DNA from: an uncultured Alphaproteobacteria bacterium
GTDB lineage: Bacteria; Pseudomonadota; Alphaproteobacteria; RF32; CAG-239
Direction: 5' to 3'
Assembly: GCA_949282205.1 (NCBI GenBank)
Contig: CASDOS010000017.1
Location: 1-38,131, forward strand
Length of the DNA: 38,131 nt
Shown in pieces: positions 24,201 to 32,785 of this stretch; position 1 is the first letter of the stretch, and each line of letters begins with the position of its first letter. A program made the translations under genes and the position numbers. A model generated the notes under the pieces. That model saw only the letters and a list, made by a program, of their open reading frames with translations. It ran no database searches and had not been told where the DNA came from.

Positions 24201-24848
24201 ATGGTAAAAATTGCTCCAAGTTTACTCGCTGCCGATAGCGCTTATTTGGGAAAAACAGTTTCTGATTTAGAACTTGCAGGAGCTGATTTTATCCATTTTG
24301 ATGTTATGGATGGTCATTTTGTGCCTAATCTTACCTTTGGTCCTAATATCTTAAAAGAATTAAAAAAACATACTTCGCTTCCTTTTGATGTACACCTAAT
24401 GGTTACCAATCCGGATGAATGTATTTCTTGGTATGCCGAATCCGGCGCAGACTTAATTACTTTTCATCTTGAAGCTACGGAGAACCCAAATCAAACAATT
24501 CAGCTAATTAGAGATTATAAATTGAAAGTCGGTATCACTTTGAAACCTTCGTCCGATATTAAACAAATCATTCCTCTTGTTGATGATGTTGATTTAATTT
24601 TGGTAATGGGCGTGCAACCAGGTTTTGGCGGACAGACGTTTTATCCTGATACAACCGAAAGAATTAAACTGACTAAAGATATTATTGCAAATCGTAATGT
24701 TCTGCTGGAAGTCGATGGGGGAATTAATTTTCATAATGCCCCTTTATGTATTGATGCCGGTGCCGATATTTTAGTTGCGGGTACCGCTGTCTTCCAAAAC
24801 AAAACCTTGACTGAAAATATAACCATATTGAAAGGATTATCTAAATGA
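24201..24848 (+). CDS. rpe: Ribulose-phosphate 3-epimerase
   Basis: A 215-residue TIM-barrel enzyme interconverting ribulose-5-phosphate and xylulose-5-phosphate in the pentose phosphate pathway. Signature motifs: KIAPSLLAAD (residue 3), HFDVMDGHFVPNLTFGP (about 33), LMVTNPD (about 72), VMGVQPGFGGQ (about 138) and EVDGGIN (about 175). Length is typical. AAGGAG precedes the ATG. The next gene overlaps its stop by four bases. Confidence 0.97.
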   Translation: MVKIAPSLLAADSAYLGKTVSDLELAGADFIHFDVMDGHFVPNLTFGPNILKELKKHTSLPFDVHLMVTNPDECISWYAESGADLITFHLEATENPNQTIQLIRDYKLKVGITLKPSSDIKQIIPLVDDVDLILVMGVQPGFGGQTFYPDTTERIKLTKDIIANRNVLLEVDGGINFHNAPLCIDAGADILVAGTAVFQNKTLTENITILKGLSK

Positions 24849-25567
24849 GTTTGGTTATGATTATTGAAGATGAAGAACCTTTGGCTATGCTTTTAAGATA
24901 TAATCTGGAAAAGGAAGGTTTTGAAGTCGCTACGGTTGCAAACGGACTAAACGCGGTAAGTGAAGTTGAGCGTCTTATGCCCTCTGTTATCTTATTAGAT
25001 TGGATGCTTCCTGAAGTTTCCGGTATTGAAATTTGCAAAATGATACGCTCTAAACCTGATATTAAAAATATTCCTATCATTATGCTGACGGCTAAAGGAC
25101 AAGAAGAAGATAAAGTTCGCGGCTTGGGCGCCGGCGCCGATGATTATGTTACCAAACCTTTTTCCGTTCCCGAATTGATGGCTCGTGTCAAAACTAATAT
25201 GCGGCGCGCGCCTTTATTTGAAGAAAAAGAAAAAGTAATCGTTTTTGATGATATTACTATGGATTTATCTGAAAGAAAAGTTTTTCGGAACGGTCATCTT
25301 CTTCATCTCAGTCCAACCGAATTTCGTTTGTTAAAAATGCTTATTAAAGAGCCCGGAAAAGTATTCTCTCGCGAGGTGTTGTTGAAATCCGTTTGGGGGG
25401 AAAATATTTTTGTGGAATCGCGAACTGTTGATGTTCATATCAGAAGATTGCGTAAATCTCTTAATCAGTATGGTCCCGACTACATTAGAACTGTCAGAGC
25501 TAACGGCTACTCCATTGATAAAAATACCTTACCCGATAATGATGATGAAAAAGAGGATGAGATTTAA
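24845..25567 (+). CDS. phoB: OmpR/PhoB-family response regulator
   Basis: A 240-residue response regulator: receiver domain with acidic pocket (IIEDEEP), phospho-acceptor Asp about residue 52 (LLDWMLP), Thr in LTAKG and Lys in VTKPFS, followed by a winged-helix DNA-binding domain (LSPTEFRLLKMLIKEPGKVFSRE, then RTVDVHIRRLRKSL). General sequence is PhoB-like, suggesting phosphate-starvation control, but assignment among OmpR-family members is not certain. It overlaps rpe by ATGA, an unusual partner, and no histidine kinase is adjacent. Confidence 0.8.
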   Translation: MSLVMIIEDEEPLAMLLRYNLEKEGFEVATVANGLNAVSEVERLMPSVILLDWMLPEVSGIEICKMIRSKPDIKNIPIIMLTAKGQEEDKVRGLGAGADDYVTKPFSVPELMARVKTNMRRAPLFEEKEKVIVFDDITMDLSERKVFRNGHLLHLSPTEFRLLKMLIKEPGKVFSREVLLKSVWGENIFVESRTVDVHIRRLRKSLNQYGPDYIRTVRANGYSIDKNTLPDNDDEKEDEI

Positions 25568-25579
25568 TCCATCCTCTTT
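25550..25579. terminator. Bidirectional terminator between phoB-like gene and recR
   Basis: A perfect 10-bp inverted repeat, AAAGAGGATG (25550-25559) and CATCCTCTTT (25570-25579), spanning the phoB-like stop codon. On the minus strand the stem continues into TT, giving a U-run, and on the plus strand it ends CTCTTTG. The hairpin overlaps the last codons of the plus-strand gene. Confidence 0.75.
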
Positions 25580-25583
25580 GCTA

Positions 25584-26177
25584 TTATATCTGTTTGCGCA
25601 AATCTAATGCTAGCTTTATTGTTCCATCGTCCATATAATCTAATTCTCCGCCAACAGGAATGCCTTGCGACAGTGTTGATACTTTAATACCTTTGTCTTT
25701 TAGCATAGATGAGATATAATGCATGGTTATCTGACCATCTACTGTTGCCGGTAATGCTAAAATTATTTCGGTTATTTCTTCCGTATCTATTCTTTGTATC
25801 AGTTTTTCCATATTTAAATCTTCGGGGGTCACGCCTTCTATGGCCGATAATACTCCTCCTAAAATATGGTATTTGCCTTTATATAAACCTCCTCTTTCTA
25901 ATGCCCATAAATCACTTATATCTTGAACAACGCATAGTAAATTATTTTCTCTGGTTGTTGAACTACATATTGAGCATGGAGTTTGCGTATCATAGTTACC
26001 ACATATTTCGCATACCTTGATATTATCATATACATCTTGCAGCGCTTTTATTAATTGCGGTATTTGTGTTTCCTTCTTTTTGAGTAAGTATAACACTATT
26101 CTTCGCGCAGAACGAGTGCCTAGCGACGGAAACTTTGCAATTATCTTGATTAGATCTTCTATATATTGCCCAGACAT
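25584..26177 (-). CDS. recR: Recombination mediator protein RecR
   Basis: A 197-residue protein of the RecFOR repair pathway. Helix-hairpin-helix at the N-terminus (FPSLGTRSARRIVLYLL, about 15-31), a four-Cys zinc finger (CEICGNYDTQTPCSIC, about 57-72), a Toprim domain with YHILGGVLSAIEGV (about 103) and EIILALPATVDG. Length is typical. It ends the ffs-dnaX-ybaB-recR cluster, a widely conserved order. Confidence 0.97.
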   Translation of the reverse strand: MSGQYIEDLIKIIAKFPSLGTRSARRIVLYLLKKKETQIPQLIKALQDVYDNIKVCEICGNYDTQTPCSICSSTTRENNLLCVVQDISDLWALERGGLYKGKYHILGGVLSAIEGVTPEDLNMEKLIQRIDTEEITEIILALPATVDGQITMHYISSMLKDKGIKVSTLSQGIPVGGELDYMDDGTIKLALDLRKQI

Positions 26178-26185
26178 TTATATTC

Positions 26186-26503
26186 CTAGAATGGAAGTTT
26201 TAAACCGCCCAAATTTACTCCACCGGTTGCTTCTTTCATACCTTCTTCCGCAAGAGCTTCTACTTGCGCATGAGCATTGTTATAAGCAACTACAATCAAA
26301 TCTTCCAACATCTCCATATCATCTGATGCTAAACTTTTATCAATGGAAATTTTCTTCATTTCAGACTTTCCGGTTAAGACAACACTAACCATTCCGTTTC
26401 CAGATGTTCCGGTAATTTCCGTGCCGGCTAACTTTTCTTGTGCTTCTTGCATCTTTCTTTGCATCATTTGCGCTTGTTTCATTAGTCCTTGTATATTTAA
26501 CAT
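26186..26503 (-). CDS. ybaB: YbaB/EbfC nucleoid-associated protein
   Basis: A 105-residue DNA-binding protein of the YbaB/EbfC family, usually between dnaX and recR as here. N-terminal helix MLNIQGLMKQAQMMQRKMQ, then the TGTSGNGMVSVVLTGK core and a C-terminal helix ending NLGGLKLPF. The start at 26503 is the family's usual one and follows the dnaX stop by 4 bases; an upstream in-frame Met at 26566 lies inside dnaX. Confidence 0.95.
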   Translation of the reverse strand: MLNIQGLMKQAQMMQRKMQEAQEKLAGTEITGTSGNGMVSVVLTGKSEMKKISIDKSLASDDMEMLEDLIVVAYNNAHAQVEALAEEGMKEATGGVNLGGLKLPF

Positions 26504-26507
26504 CAGT

Positions 26508-28211
26508 CTATTCCTCTTCTTCAAAATATGTTGAACTGTTATTTTCTTCTGAAATTTCCGGTTCATCTTCAGCTAGGTTATCTAAATTTTTACGAACAAC
26601 CGTTTCTATTTTAGAACCTTTAAACTCTTCTAATATTCTCTTTACTAATGGATATTCTGCAACATTTTTTTTCTTTGCTTCCACCGCTGATTTTTCTTTT
26701 TCAGCGATTGTTTCTCCCAACTCGCCTTTTACAATTTCTATTTCCCATTGTTTTCCAGTTGCATCGCTTAGTAATTTATGCAAATTCATTATGAAATCTT
26801 GGTGAATTGTTGGGGCAATATTCATCGCTATATGTCCATCAGAAAACTCTCTAATGCATACATCATTTTTTATGGAATATTCAATAAGCGCTTTTTTCGC
26901 TCCTTCTAAGTAACGTAAAAAATCTTCTACTGTATTAAAAACAGTAGCATTACTGTCACTAGAAATTGGAGCAGTTGCTAGATTTTTTTTTTCGCTTCCT
27001 TCTGTTGGAGATTTATTTGTATTATATTCGCTTAGACTAGAGTTTTTTTTTACTTCGTTTAAAATCTCGTAAGGTGTCGGTAAAGACGCTGAATAAGCAA
27101 TACGAAGCAAAATCATTTCCAAGGCTTCCACCGCTGATGGCGCTATATTAATTTCGCTAATTCCCTTTATCAGCATTTGCCAGATTTTAGATAATATCGC
27201 TAATGAGCATTTTCCGCTCAAATCCGTAAATGTTGTCTTTTCTATCTCACTTAGACTCGTTGAATTCAATAATGACGGAACAATCTTTATTTTTGCTAAA
27301 TCGTGAGTAATGTTTATTAAATCTTGCAATATAATAATCGGGGTTGCACCATTGGTGTATTGCTCAGAAATATCTTGTAATACTGCCTCCATATCCCCTT
27401 TTACAAGTTTCTCAAACAGAGCTAAAGTCTGACTTCTATCTGCAAGCCCCAGCATTTTTTTCACAGTATCGGTGTTGATATTTCCGTTACTTAACACAAT
27501 TGCTTGGTCTAACAACGACAAACCATCTCTTGCAGAGCCATCTGCCGCTTTCGCTATAATATCCAAACATTCGCTCTCGGCCGGAATATTCTCTTGGGCT
27601 AATATTTTGGTAAATAACTTTGTCAATGTTTCCACAGACAGACGCTGTAAATCGAATCTTTGGCATCGGGAAAGAATCGTTACCGGCACTTTTCGGATTT
27701 CTGTTGTTGCAAAAATAAATTTCACATGCGCAGGGGGCTCTTCTAATGTCTTCAACAACGCATTAAAAGCACCTTTGGATAACATGTGAACTTCGTCGAT
27801 GATATATACTTTATAGCGTGCATTGGTTGGAGCATAGCGTGCACTATCCAACAATTCTCGTATATCATCAACACCAGTATGTGACGCAGCATCGAGTTCC
27901 ATCACATCCATGTGACGTCCTGCCGCAATGGCTTTACAATTATCACACACTCCGCATGGATGAATTGTAGGACCACCTTTTCCATCTGGACCTACACAAT
28001 TCAAAGCTCTTGCAATTAAACGTGCCGTTGTTGTTTTTCCAACACCGCGAATCCCTGTTAAAATATATGCATGATGTAATCTGTTATTTTGAATGGCATT
28101 TGTTAATGTCTGAACAAGCGCATCTTGCCCCAATAAATCTTCAAAATTTTGAGGACGGTATTTGCGTGCTAGCACGACATATTGATTTTCATTTTTATTT
28201 TCTTCTGCCAT
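26508..28211 (-). CDS. dnaX: DNA polymerase III subunit gamma/tau
   Basis: A 567-residue clamp-loader ATPase. RKYRPQNFEDLLGQ (about 16), Walker A GIRGVGKTT (about 54), zinc-binding Cys cluster (HPCGVCDNC), Walker B DEVHML, and sensor motif LSRCQRF. Domain III ends near residue 380 and is followed by a low-complexity linker containing two A-runs (see separate entries), then the tau-specific region that contacts polymerase. The 19 bases between the SRP RNA and the ATG show only a weak A/G-rich Shine-Dalgarno. It is transcribed together with ffs, ybaB and recR or from the ffs promoter. Confidence 0.97.
   Translation of the reverse strand: MAEENKNENQYVVLARKYRPQNFEDLLGQDALVQTLTNAIQNNRLHHAYILTGIRGVGKTTTARLIARALNCVGPDGKGGPTIHPCGVCDNCKAIAAGRHMDVMELDAASHTGVDDIRELLDSARYAPTNARYKVYIIDEVHMLSKGAFNALLKTLEEPPAHVKFIFATTEIRKVPVTILSRCQRFDLQRLSVETLTKLFTKILAQENIPAESECLDIIAKAADGSARDGLSLLDQAIVLSNGNINTDTVKKMLGLADRSQTLALFEKLVKGDMEAVLQDISEQYTNGATPIIILQDLINITHDLAKIKIVPSLLNSTSLSEIEKTTFTDLSGKCSLAILSKIWQMLIKGISEINIAPSAVEALEMILLRIAYSASLPTPYEILNEVKKNSSLSEYNTNKSPTEGSEKKNLATAPISSDSNATVFNTVEDFLRYLEGAKKALIEYSIKNDVCIREFSDGHIAMNIAPTIHQDFIMNLHKLLSDATGKQWEIEIVKGELGETIAEKEKSAVEAKKKNVAEYPLVKRILEEFKGSKIETVVRKNLDNLAEDEPEISEENNSSTYFEEEE
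26983..26992 (-). promoter_or_regulatory. A10 slippery run in dnaX (codons 407-410)
   Basis: The sense strand reads GAA AAA AAA AAT, ten consecutive As. A +1 shift hits UAG immediately after ATC, and a -1 shift hits UAG after about eight codons. The resulting product of about 410-418 residues has the size of gamma in other bacteria (E. coli gamma 431). Confidence 0.65.
27043..27051 (-). promoter_or_regulatory. A9 slippery run in dnaX (codons 387-390)
   Basis: The sense strand reads GTA AAA AAA AAC, an uninterrupted run of nine As. A -1 shift here reaches a UAG two codons after the run, and a +1 shift reaches UAA within four codons. Nine-A runs at this point in dnaX of Thermus thermophilus give transcriptional slippage and the shorter gamma subunit. 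The same outcome is inferred here, not shown. Confidence 0.6.
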
Positions 28212-28230
28212 TTCTTTTATCTTTTGAGGA

Positions 28231-28316
28231 GAAGGGTAACAGACCTTATTTTAACTGTTACGGCTGCTTCCTTCCGAACCTGACCGAGTTGGCAGCAAAA
28301 CAACCCTGCACCCTTC
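28231..28316 (-). ncRNA. ffs: Signal recognition particle RNA (4.5S type)
   Basis: The minus strand carries the near-invariant SRP RNA core GGTCAGGTTCGGAAGGAAGC followed by AGCC, i.e. the domain IV tetraloop and symmetric/asymmetric loops that bind Ffh. The ends pair (AAGGGT at the 5' side with ACCCTT at the 3' side), giving one long hairpin of about 86 bases, the bacterial small form without an Alu domain. The end points are estimated from this pairing. dnaX begins 20 bases downstream. Confidence 0.95.
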
Positions 28317-28338
28317 ATTTATCACCTATTCTTTATGG

Positions 28339-28365
28339 ATTATATCCTGCTATTTTGCAAGTCAA
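28339..28365 (-). promoter_or_regulatory. Promoter for the SRP RNA
   Basis: On the minus strand TTGACT (28365-28360) and TATAAT (28344-28339) are spaced by 15 bases, slightly short. A perfect -10 and near-consensus -35 sit about 22 bases before the mature SRP RNA end, leaving a short leader to be trimmed. dnaX has no other obvious promoter. Confidence 0.6.
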
Positions 28366-28380
28366 AAATAACTATCAACA

Positions 28381-29637
28381 TCAATTATTATATAACCACT
28401 TCAATACTTCAGAACTGCTCTTTCCATAAAACTTTGGTAATTTTTCATACGGAACATAACGAATATCTATTTCGCTATCTATGTAATCCGAATCCTTATT
28501 GTCTGCTTTCGATACAACTTTCGGACCTTCTTTGCTAACCTCTACCATTTCTAAACTGTGATAACTTTGTCCCGTTGGCAAAATTTTAAAGAATCCATTT
28601 ACTCCGATAAAACCACTGTTTTGTGTTAATGTATTTTCTATATTTTCATCATTTTTACCAGCCACTACCGATGCTAATAGAACACTATCATATGCAAAAG
28701 AGTATACGCTTTTGGGCTGTTCTCCGAACGTTTCTTTATATTTATCCGCAAAATACGTTCCATAGCTTTTTGATACCATCGGATATACACCATGATATAA
28801 AATTGTTTCTTTGCTTAAATTCGTGTTATCCCATGCGGATGTTCCCATAAATAATACATCAGGATACATGATGTCATTGTATGCAAACATTGATGCTAAG
28901 GACTTCAATCTGTTTCCGCTATCGGCTATCATAACCGTATCAAAATCAGCTTGCGCGGACATTTCTTTTATAAGCTGTGAGAAATCTACATTTTCCGCAC
29001 TATAAAATCCTACTTTATCCAATGTCATATCCTTAGCTATGGTAGACATTATTGCGGCTTTAACAATATTTAGTCCGCTATTCGTATCAGGAACCAACAA
29101 TGCCATTTTACGGCGCCCCTTCGATGTAGCGTATGAAACTGCTCTATCTACTTGTTCCCCATTTAATAACCCGATGCTGTAAATACCTTTTTGCAATACT
29201 TGTGGAGATGTTGTAAACGATACCATCGGGATATTAGACGATAATGCTTCTGACGATGCTCCTTCTACTTCTTCACTCATTAGCGGACCTAAAATTAGTT
29301 GCGCTCCTTCATCTATAGCTTTTTCAGCAGCTATTTCCGCACCTATTTTGCTACTCTTTGTATCATAAAATTTCAATGTCAAACGATTACTCTGTAAATC
29401 ATCCAATGCCATAAACATCGCATTTTGCATTCCTAACCCGATATTCGATGCTTTTCCTGTTAGCGGTAAAAGTACACCTACGTTAAGTTGTCCTTCCAGC
29501 GTTATAGACTGATTTATTGCATCGTAATCTATAATATCATAGCGTTGGTCTGACAGTTCTATCCGATTGTTGGTCAGATGGCTGTTGCAACCAAAAATCC
29601 CAAAACAAAGAAAAAATATAGCGATCTTCTTTAACAC
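28381..29637 (-). CDS. Periplasmic-binding-like lipoprotein (LpoA/YraM type)
   Basis: A 418-residue lipoprotein: lipobox FGC after a hydrophobic core (Cys about 17), then a two-lobed periplasmic binding fold like Leu/Ile/Val-binding proteins (LNVGVLLPLTGKAS about 50, LILGPLMSEE about 114, GRRKMALLVPDT about 172). In E. coli the gene next to rsmI and yraN encodes LpoA, an activator of penicillin-binding protein 1A; the same neighbours here suggest the same role. It lacks the long N-terminal TPR region of E. coli LpoA. Confidence 0.85.
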   Translation of the reverse strand: MLKKIAIFFLCFGIFGCNSHLTNNRIELSDQRYDIIDYDAINQSITLEGQLNVGVLLPLTGKASNIGLGMQNAMFMALDDLQSNRLTLKFYDTKSSKIGAEIAAEKAIDEGAQLILGPLMSEEVEGASSEALSSNIPMVSFTTSPQVLQKGIYSIGLLNGEQVDRAVSYATSKGRRKMALLVPDTNSGLNIVKAAIMSTIAKDMTLDKVGFYSAENVDFSQLIKEMSAQADFDTVMIADSGNRLKSLASMFAYNDIMYPDVLFMGTSAWDNTNLSKETILYHGVYPMVSKSYGTYFADKYKETFGEQPKSVYSFAYDSVLLASVVAGKNDENIENTLTQNSGFIGVNGFFKILPTGQSYHSLEMVEVSKEGPKVVSKADNKDSDYIDSEIDIRYVPYEKLPKFYGKSSSEVLKWLYNN

Positions 29638-29715
29638 TTGCTTTTATTCCCAAAATATTAAACAATTATGATGTTCTATTTAAATTAAAAATCCTTTTTT
29701 GTAAAGAGCTATAAT

Positions 29716-30561
29716 ATGTTAGATGCAGGTTTATATATTGTTGCAACGCCTATTGGTAATCTGAAAGATATCTCACAGAGAGCTGTTGATATTCTTAGTG
29801 AAGCATCCATTATTGCCGCAGAAGATACTCGTGTCAGTAAAAAACTATTTTCTTTGCTCAATATTTCTACCAATAAGACTTTTATTACTTATGAAGACCA
29901 TTCCGAACAAGGTAAATTTCAATCTGTCATAGACCTTATTTTAGCGGGAAATAGTGTCGCACTCATCAGTGATGCCGGCTCTCCTCTTATTTCCGACCCC
30001 GGCTATAAACTCGTCAGAGAGTGTCGAAAATTAGATATTAAAGTTACTACTTTACCCGGACCTTGCGCCGTTATTTGCGCTTTACAACTTTCCGGCCTCC
30101 CGACGAATCGTTTTATGTTTGCCGGTTTTGTTCCCAACAGAGATAAAGCTCGTCTTGACTTATTCAATGAACTGAAATATATCAACTCAACTTTGGTGTT
30201 GTATGAAACGGCTTTACGAATTGAAAAGACGCTTAATGTTCTTGCCGAAGTTATGCCTTTGCGCGAAATTGCCGTTGTTCGCGAAATCAGTAAACTTTAT
30301 GAAGAATGTATTCAAGGAACTGTTGAAGATGTTATTAAAAAAATTTCTGCCATGCCAATTAAAGGAGAAATTGTTTTGGTTATTGCCCCTCCTTCAAACA
30401 CCGAATCCGAAATGTCTGCTCCAGATATTGATGCACTTTTGATTGAAGAAATGAAGCGTTTTTCACTCAAAGAATCGGTCAAAAATATTTCTCAAAAATA
30501 CGGTCTTAAGAAAAATGATGTTTATGAAAAAGCCTTACTCATTAAAAATAAACACTCATAA
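29716..30561 (+). CDS. rsmI: 16S rRNA (cytidine-1402-2'-O)-methyltransferase
   Basis: A 281-residue SAM-dependent tetrapyrrole-methylase-fold enzyme that 2'-O-methylates C1402 of 16S rRNA. Motifs: LYIVATPIGNLKDIS (about 7), AAEDTRVSKKL (about 35), ALISDAGSPLISDPG (about 83) and TLPGPCAVICALQLSGLP (about 112). AAGAG stands before the ATG. It diverges from the LpoA-like gene and overlaps yraN by 47 bases. Confidence 0.96.
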   Translation: MLDAGLYIVATPIGNLKDISQRAVDILSEASIIAAEDTRVSKKLFSLLNISTNKTFITYEDHSEQGKFQSVIDLILAGNSVALISDAGSPLISDPGYKLVRECRKLDIKVTTLPGPCAVICALQLSGLPTNRFMFAGFVPNRDKARLDLFNELKYINSTLVLYETALRIEKTLNVLAEVMPLREIAVVREISKLYEECIQGTVEDVIKKISAMPIKGEIVLVIAPPSNTESEMSAPDIDALLIEEMKRFSLKESVKNISQKYGLKKNDVYEKALLIKNKHS

Positions 30562-30922
30562 ATCCGGTAAAGCGGCTGAATTTATATGCCGTTGTTATAT
30601 GCGATTATCCGGCTATAGAATCGTCGCTAAAAATTATCGATGCGGCAGAGGAAAAAATACTCCCTACGGAGAATTGGACTTTATTGCACTTAAACATAAT
30701 ACTCTTGTTTTTTGTGAAGTGAAAAAGCGCAAAAAAAATTCTGACTTTTTGTTTGCCTTATCTTCTAATCAACAAAAACGCATCCTTAACGGGGCTCAAT
30801 ATTTTATCCGTAAAAATCCGCAATTCTCCTCTTTTTCTCAACGATTTGATGTGTTCTTTGTCAGATTTCCCTTCTATGTAAAACACATTAAAAATGCATT
30901 GCATCGAGATTTTATAGCTTAA
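30515..30922 (+). CDS. yraN: YraN/UPF0102 endonuclease-fold protein
   Basis: A 135-residue protein of the UPF0102 family with the restriction-endonuclease-like signature GELDFIALKHNTLVFCEVKKR (split: GELDFIAL about 51, FCEVKKR about 66) giving E/D-x-K metal-binding residues. Role not established; often near rsmI. Start uncertain: ATGs at 30515, 30518 and 30524 all overlap the end of rsmI; no strong Shine-Dalgarno separates them. Confidence 0.85.
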   Translation: MMFMKKPYSLKINTHKSGKAAEFICRCYMRLSGYRIVAKNYRCGRGKNTPYGELDFIALKHNTLVFCEVKKRKKNSDFLFALSSNQQKRILNGAQYFIRKNPQFSSFSQRFDVFFVRFPFYVKHIKNALHRDFIA

Positions 30923-30923
30923 A

Positions 30924-31664
30924 TCAATACATGACTTTGCTTAAATATAAACCACAAGCCGGTGCCGTTGCACCTGCACTTGCTCTATCTTTCTTTTCCA
31001 ATATTGTTTTTATATCTTCCGGTGTAAATTTTCCGTCGCCAACCGATTTTAATGTTCCCACCATGTTACGCACTTGATGATACAAAAATGAGCGAGCTTC
31101 CACGATAAAATCTATTTCATCACCTTGCTTTATTATCTCTAATCTATCCAGAGTTTTTATTGGTGATAGCGCTTGGCAGCCGGCACCTCTAAAAGAGCTG
31201 AAGTCATGATGTCCCACCAAATACTTAGCCCCTTCTTTCATTCTCTCAACATCTAACGGGAATCCGACATTCCATACTCTATCGGCCAACAAAACCGTCG
31301 GGGCTCTCCGATTTAATATACGATATATATATCCTCTTCCTTTTGCCGAAAAACGCGCATGAAAGTCTGATGATACACTCTCTACTTCTATTACAGAAAC
31401 AGGAGCTTTTAATTCTCTCAACCATGCATTAAAAGCCTCTCGGATATGAAATAAATCCATTTTTGTTTCTAAATCAAAATGCGCCACCTGCCCTAGCGCA
31501 TGCACCCCCGCGTCAGTTCTCCCCGCACCAAATACATCAATTTCTTGATGAGAGAATCCATATAATGCTTTTTCCAAATAATATTGAACACTAACCCCCT
31601 CGTCTTGTTTTTGCCAGCCGAGGAGGTTAGTACCATCGTATTCTATTGTTATTTTATAGCGCAT
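30924..31664 (-). CDS. truA: tRNA pseudouridine(38-40) synthase
   Basis: A 246-residue pseudouridine synthase acting on positions 38-40 of the tRNA anticodon stem-loop. RYKITIEYDGTNLLGWQKQ at the start, catalytic Asp in GAGRTDAGVHALGQ (about 51), and RSFLYHQVRNMVGTL (about 200) are family signatures. It converges on yraN with one base between stops, and no terminator is visible there. The oxidoreductase gene ends 7 bases upstream. Confidence 0.97.
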   Translation of the reverse strand: MRYKITIEYDGTNLLGWQKQDEGVSVQYYLEKALYGFSHQEIDVFGAGRTDAGVHALGQVAHFDLETKMDLFHIREAFNAWLRELKAPVSVIEVESVSSDFHARFSAKGRGYIYRILNRRAPTVLLADRVWNVGFPLDVERMKEGAKYLVGHHDFSSFRGAGCQALSPIKTLDRLEIIKQGDEIDFIVEARSFLYHQVRNMVGTLKSVGDGKFTPEDIKTILEKKDRASAGATAPACGLYLSKVMY

Positions 31665-31671
31665 TTCTTAT

Positions 31672-32694
31672 TTAAGCTACTTTGAGCATTGTATCCGATG
31701 ACGTTATCGTTCTGGATAATCCTAATACATCTTGAATTTTCCAAATGACGCGAAGCGCATTCAAAGCATCTTCTCCGCTAATGCGTGGTGTCGCTTCACC
31801 TTTCACACAACTTATGAAGTGTGATAATTCGGCTTGTAACGGCTGATTTGTTGGAATAAATAGCTGTTCAACACTGCCTTTCAAACCATAGTTCATCCAT
31901 TCCGGAATATTCTCTTGATTTACATACGGCATACGACCTTGTGAATGAACGTTAATACTTTGATTAATAAAGTCCATATCAATATAATTTGTATCTGTTG
32001 TTACCGTCAATGTACGGACGCGTGCTTGCGTAATACGGCTTGCCGTAATATTTGCCGTCGCCCCATTTTCAAATTCAAGCAATGCGGTAATATAATCTTT
32101 TCCGCTCTCATTTCCCGGTGTTCTTACTGCAGAGGCCTGTACATTTACTACCGGCGATTTTACCAAAGATTGGATTACTTCAACGTCATGTATCATCAAA
32201 TCCATTGCTACGTCTACATCCGTAATTCGACCACTTGCTGCCGACATTCTTTGCGCCGTTAAAGAGCGTATCTTGCTCGTATCCGACAAAATCTTACCCA
32301 TTTGTTCTACTGCCGGATTAAAGCGTTCAATATGTCCTACAAGCAATGTTACATTATTCTTTTGGGCTGCATTGATTAATCTTTGACATTTTTCTTCGGT
32401 TGTTGCCAATGGCTTTTCCATCATGCAGTGTATACCTTGGTTTAAGAAGAATTCTCCAACTTCACAGTGTGCAACTGATGTGGTTACAACACTTACAGCT
32501 TCAACGTTCTTTGCTACTTCTTGCAATGATGAAAATGCTTTAATACCAAACATCTCAGCAGCTTTCTTGGCACTTTCAGGAAATATATCATACACACCTA
32601 CCAAATCCACACCTGGTAAAGTCTTATATGTTTTTAGATGGTTTCTCCCCATCATACCTGCGCCAATTACTGCTACTTTAATTAATTTTGACAT
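31672..32694 (-). CDS. Gfo/Idh/MocA-family NAD(P)-dependent oxidoreductase
   Basis: A 340-residue oxidoreductase. Rossmann nucleotide motif KVAVIGAGMMGRNHL (residues 6-20), a MEKPLATT segment with the family's EKP Lys (about 92), and VGHIERFNPAV. The C-terminal alpha/beta domain contains DLMIHDVEVI (about 165), where the His is conserved. Substrate cannot be told; UDP-sugar dehydrogenases and inositol dehydrogenases belong here. GAGG precedes the ATG, and tandem TGTTACAAT copies lie 70-90 bases upstream (32764-32783). Confidence 0.85.
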   Translation of the reverse strand: MSKLIKVAVIGAGMMGRNHLKTYKTLPGVDLVGVYDIFPESAKKAAEMFGIKAFSSLQEVAKNVEAVSVVTTSVAHCEVGEFFLNQGIHCMMEKPLATTEEKCQRLINAAQKNNVTLLVGHIERFNPAVEQMGKILSDTSKIRSLTAQRMSAASGRITDVDVAMDLMIHDVEVIQSLVKSPVVNVQASAVRTPGNESGKDYITALLEFENGATANITASRITQARVRTLTVTTDTNYIDMDFINQSINVHSQGRMPYVNQENIPEWMNYGLKGSVEQLFIPTNQPLQAELSHFISCVKGEATPRISGEDALNALRVIWKIQDVLGLSRTITSSDTMLKVA

Positions 32695-32785
32695 ATTAAA
32701 CCTCTTTTAAAGTTCCTTTTGAGGCTTATATAACATCATTTATTTTAAAATGCTTTTAAAAATATGTTACAATTTGTTACAATGT

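Noticed and set aside
32764..32783. Tandem TGTTACAAT copies as a CRISPR or operator array
   Set aside because: Only two 10-base copies; best read as part of a promoter region of the oxidoreductase gene, too short for a repeat system.
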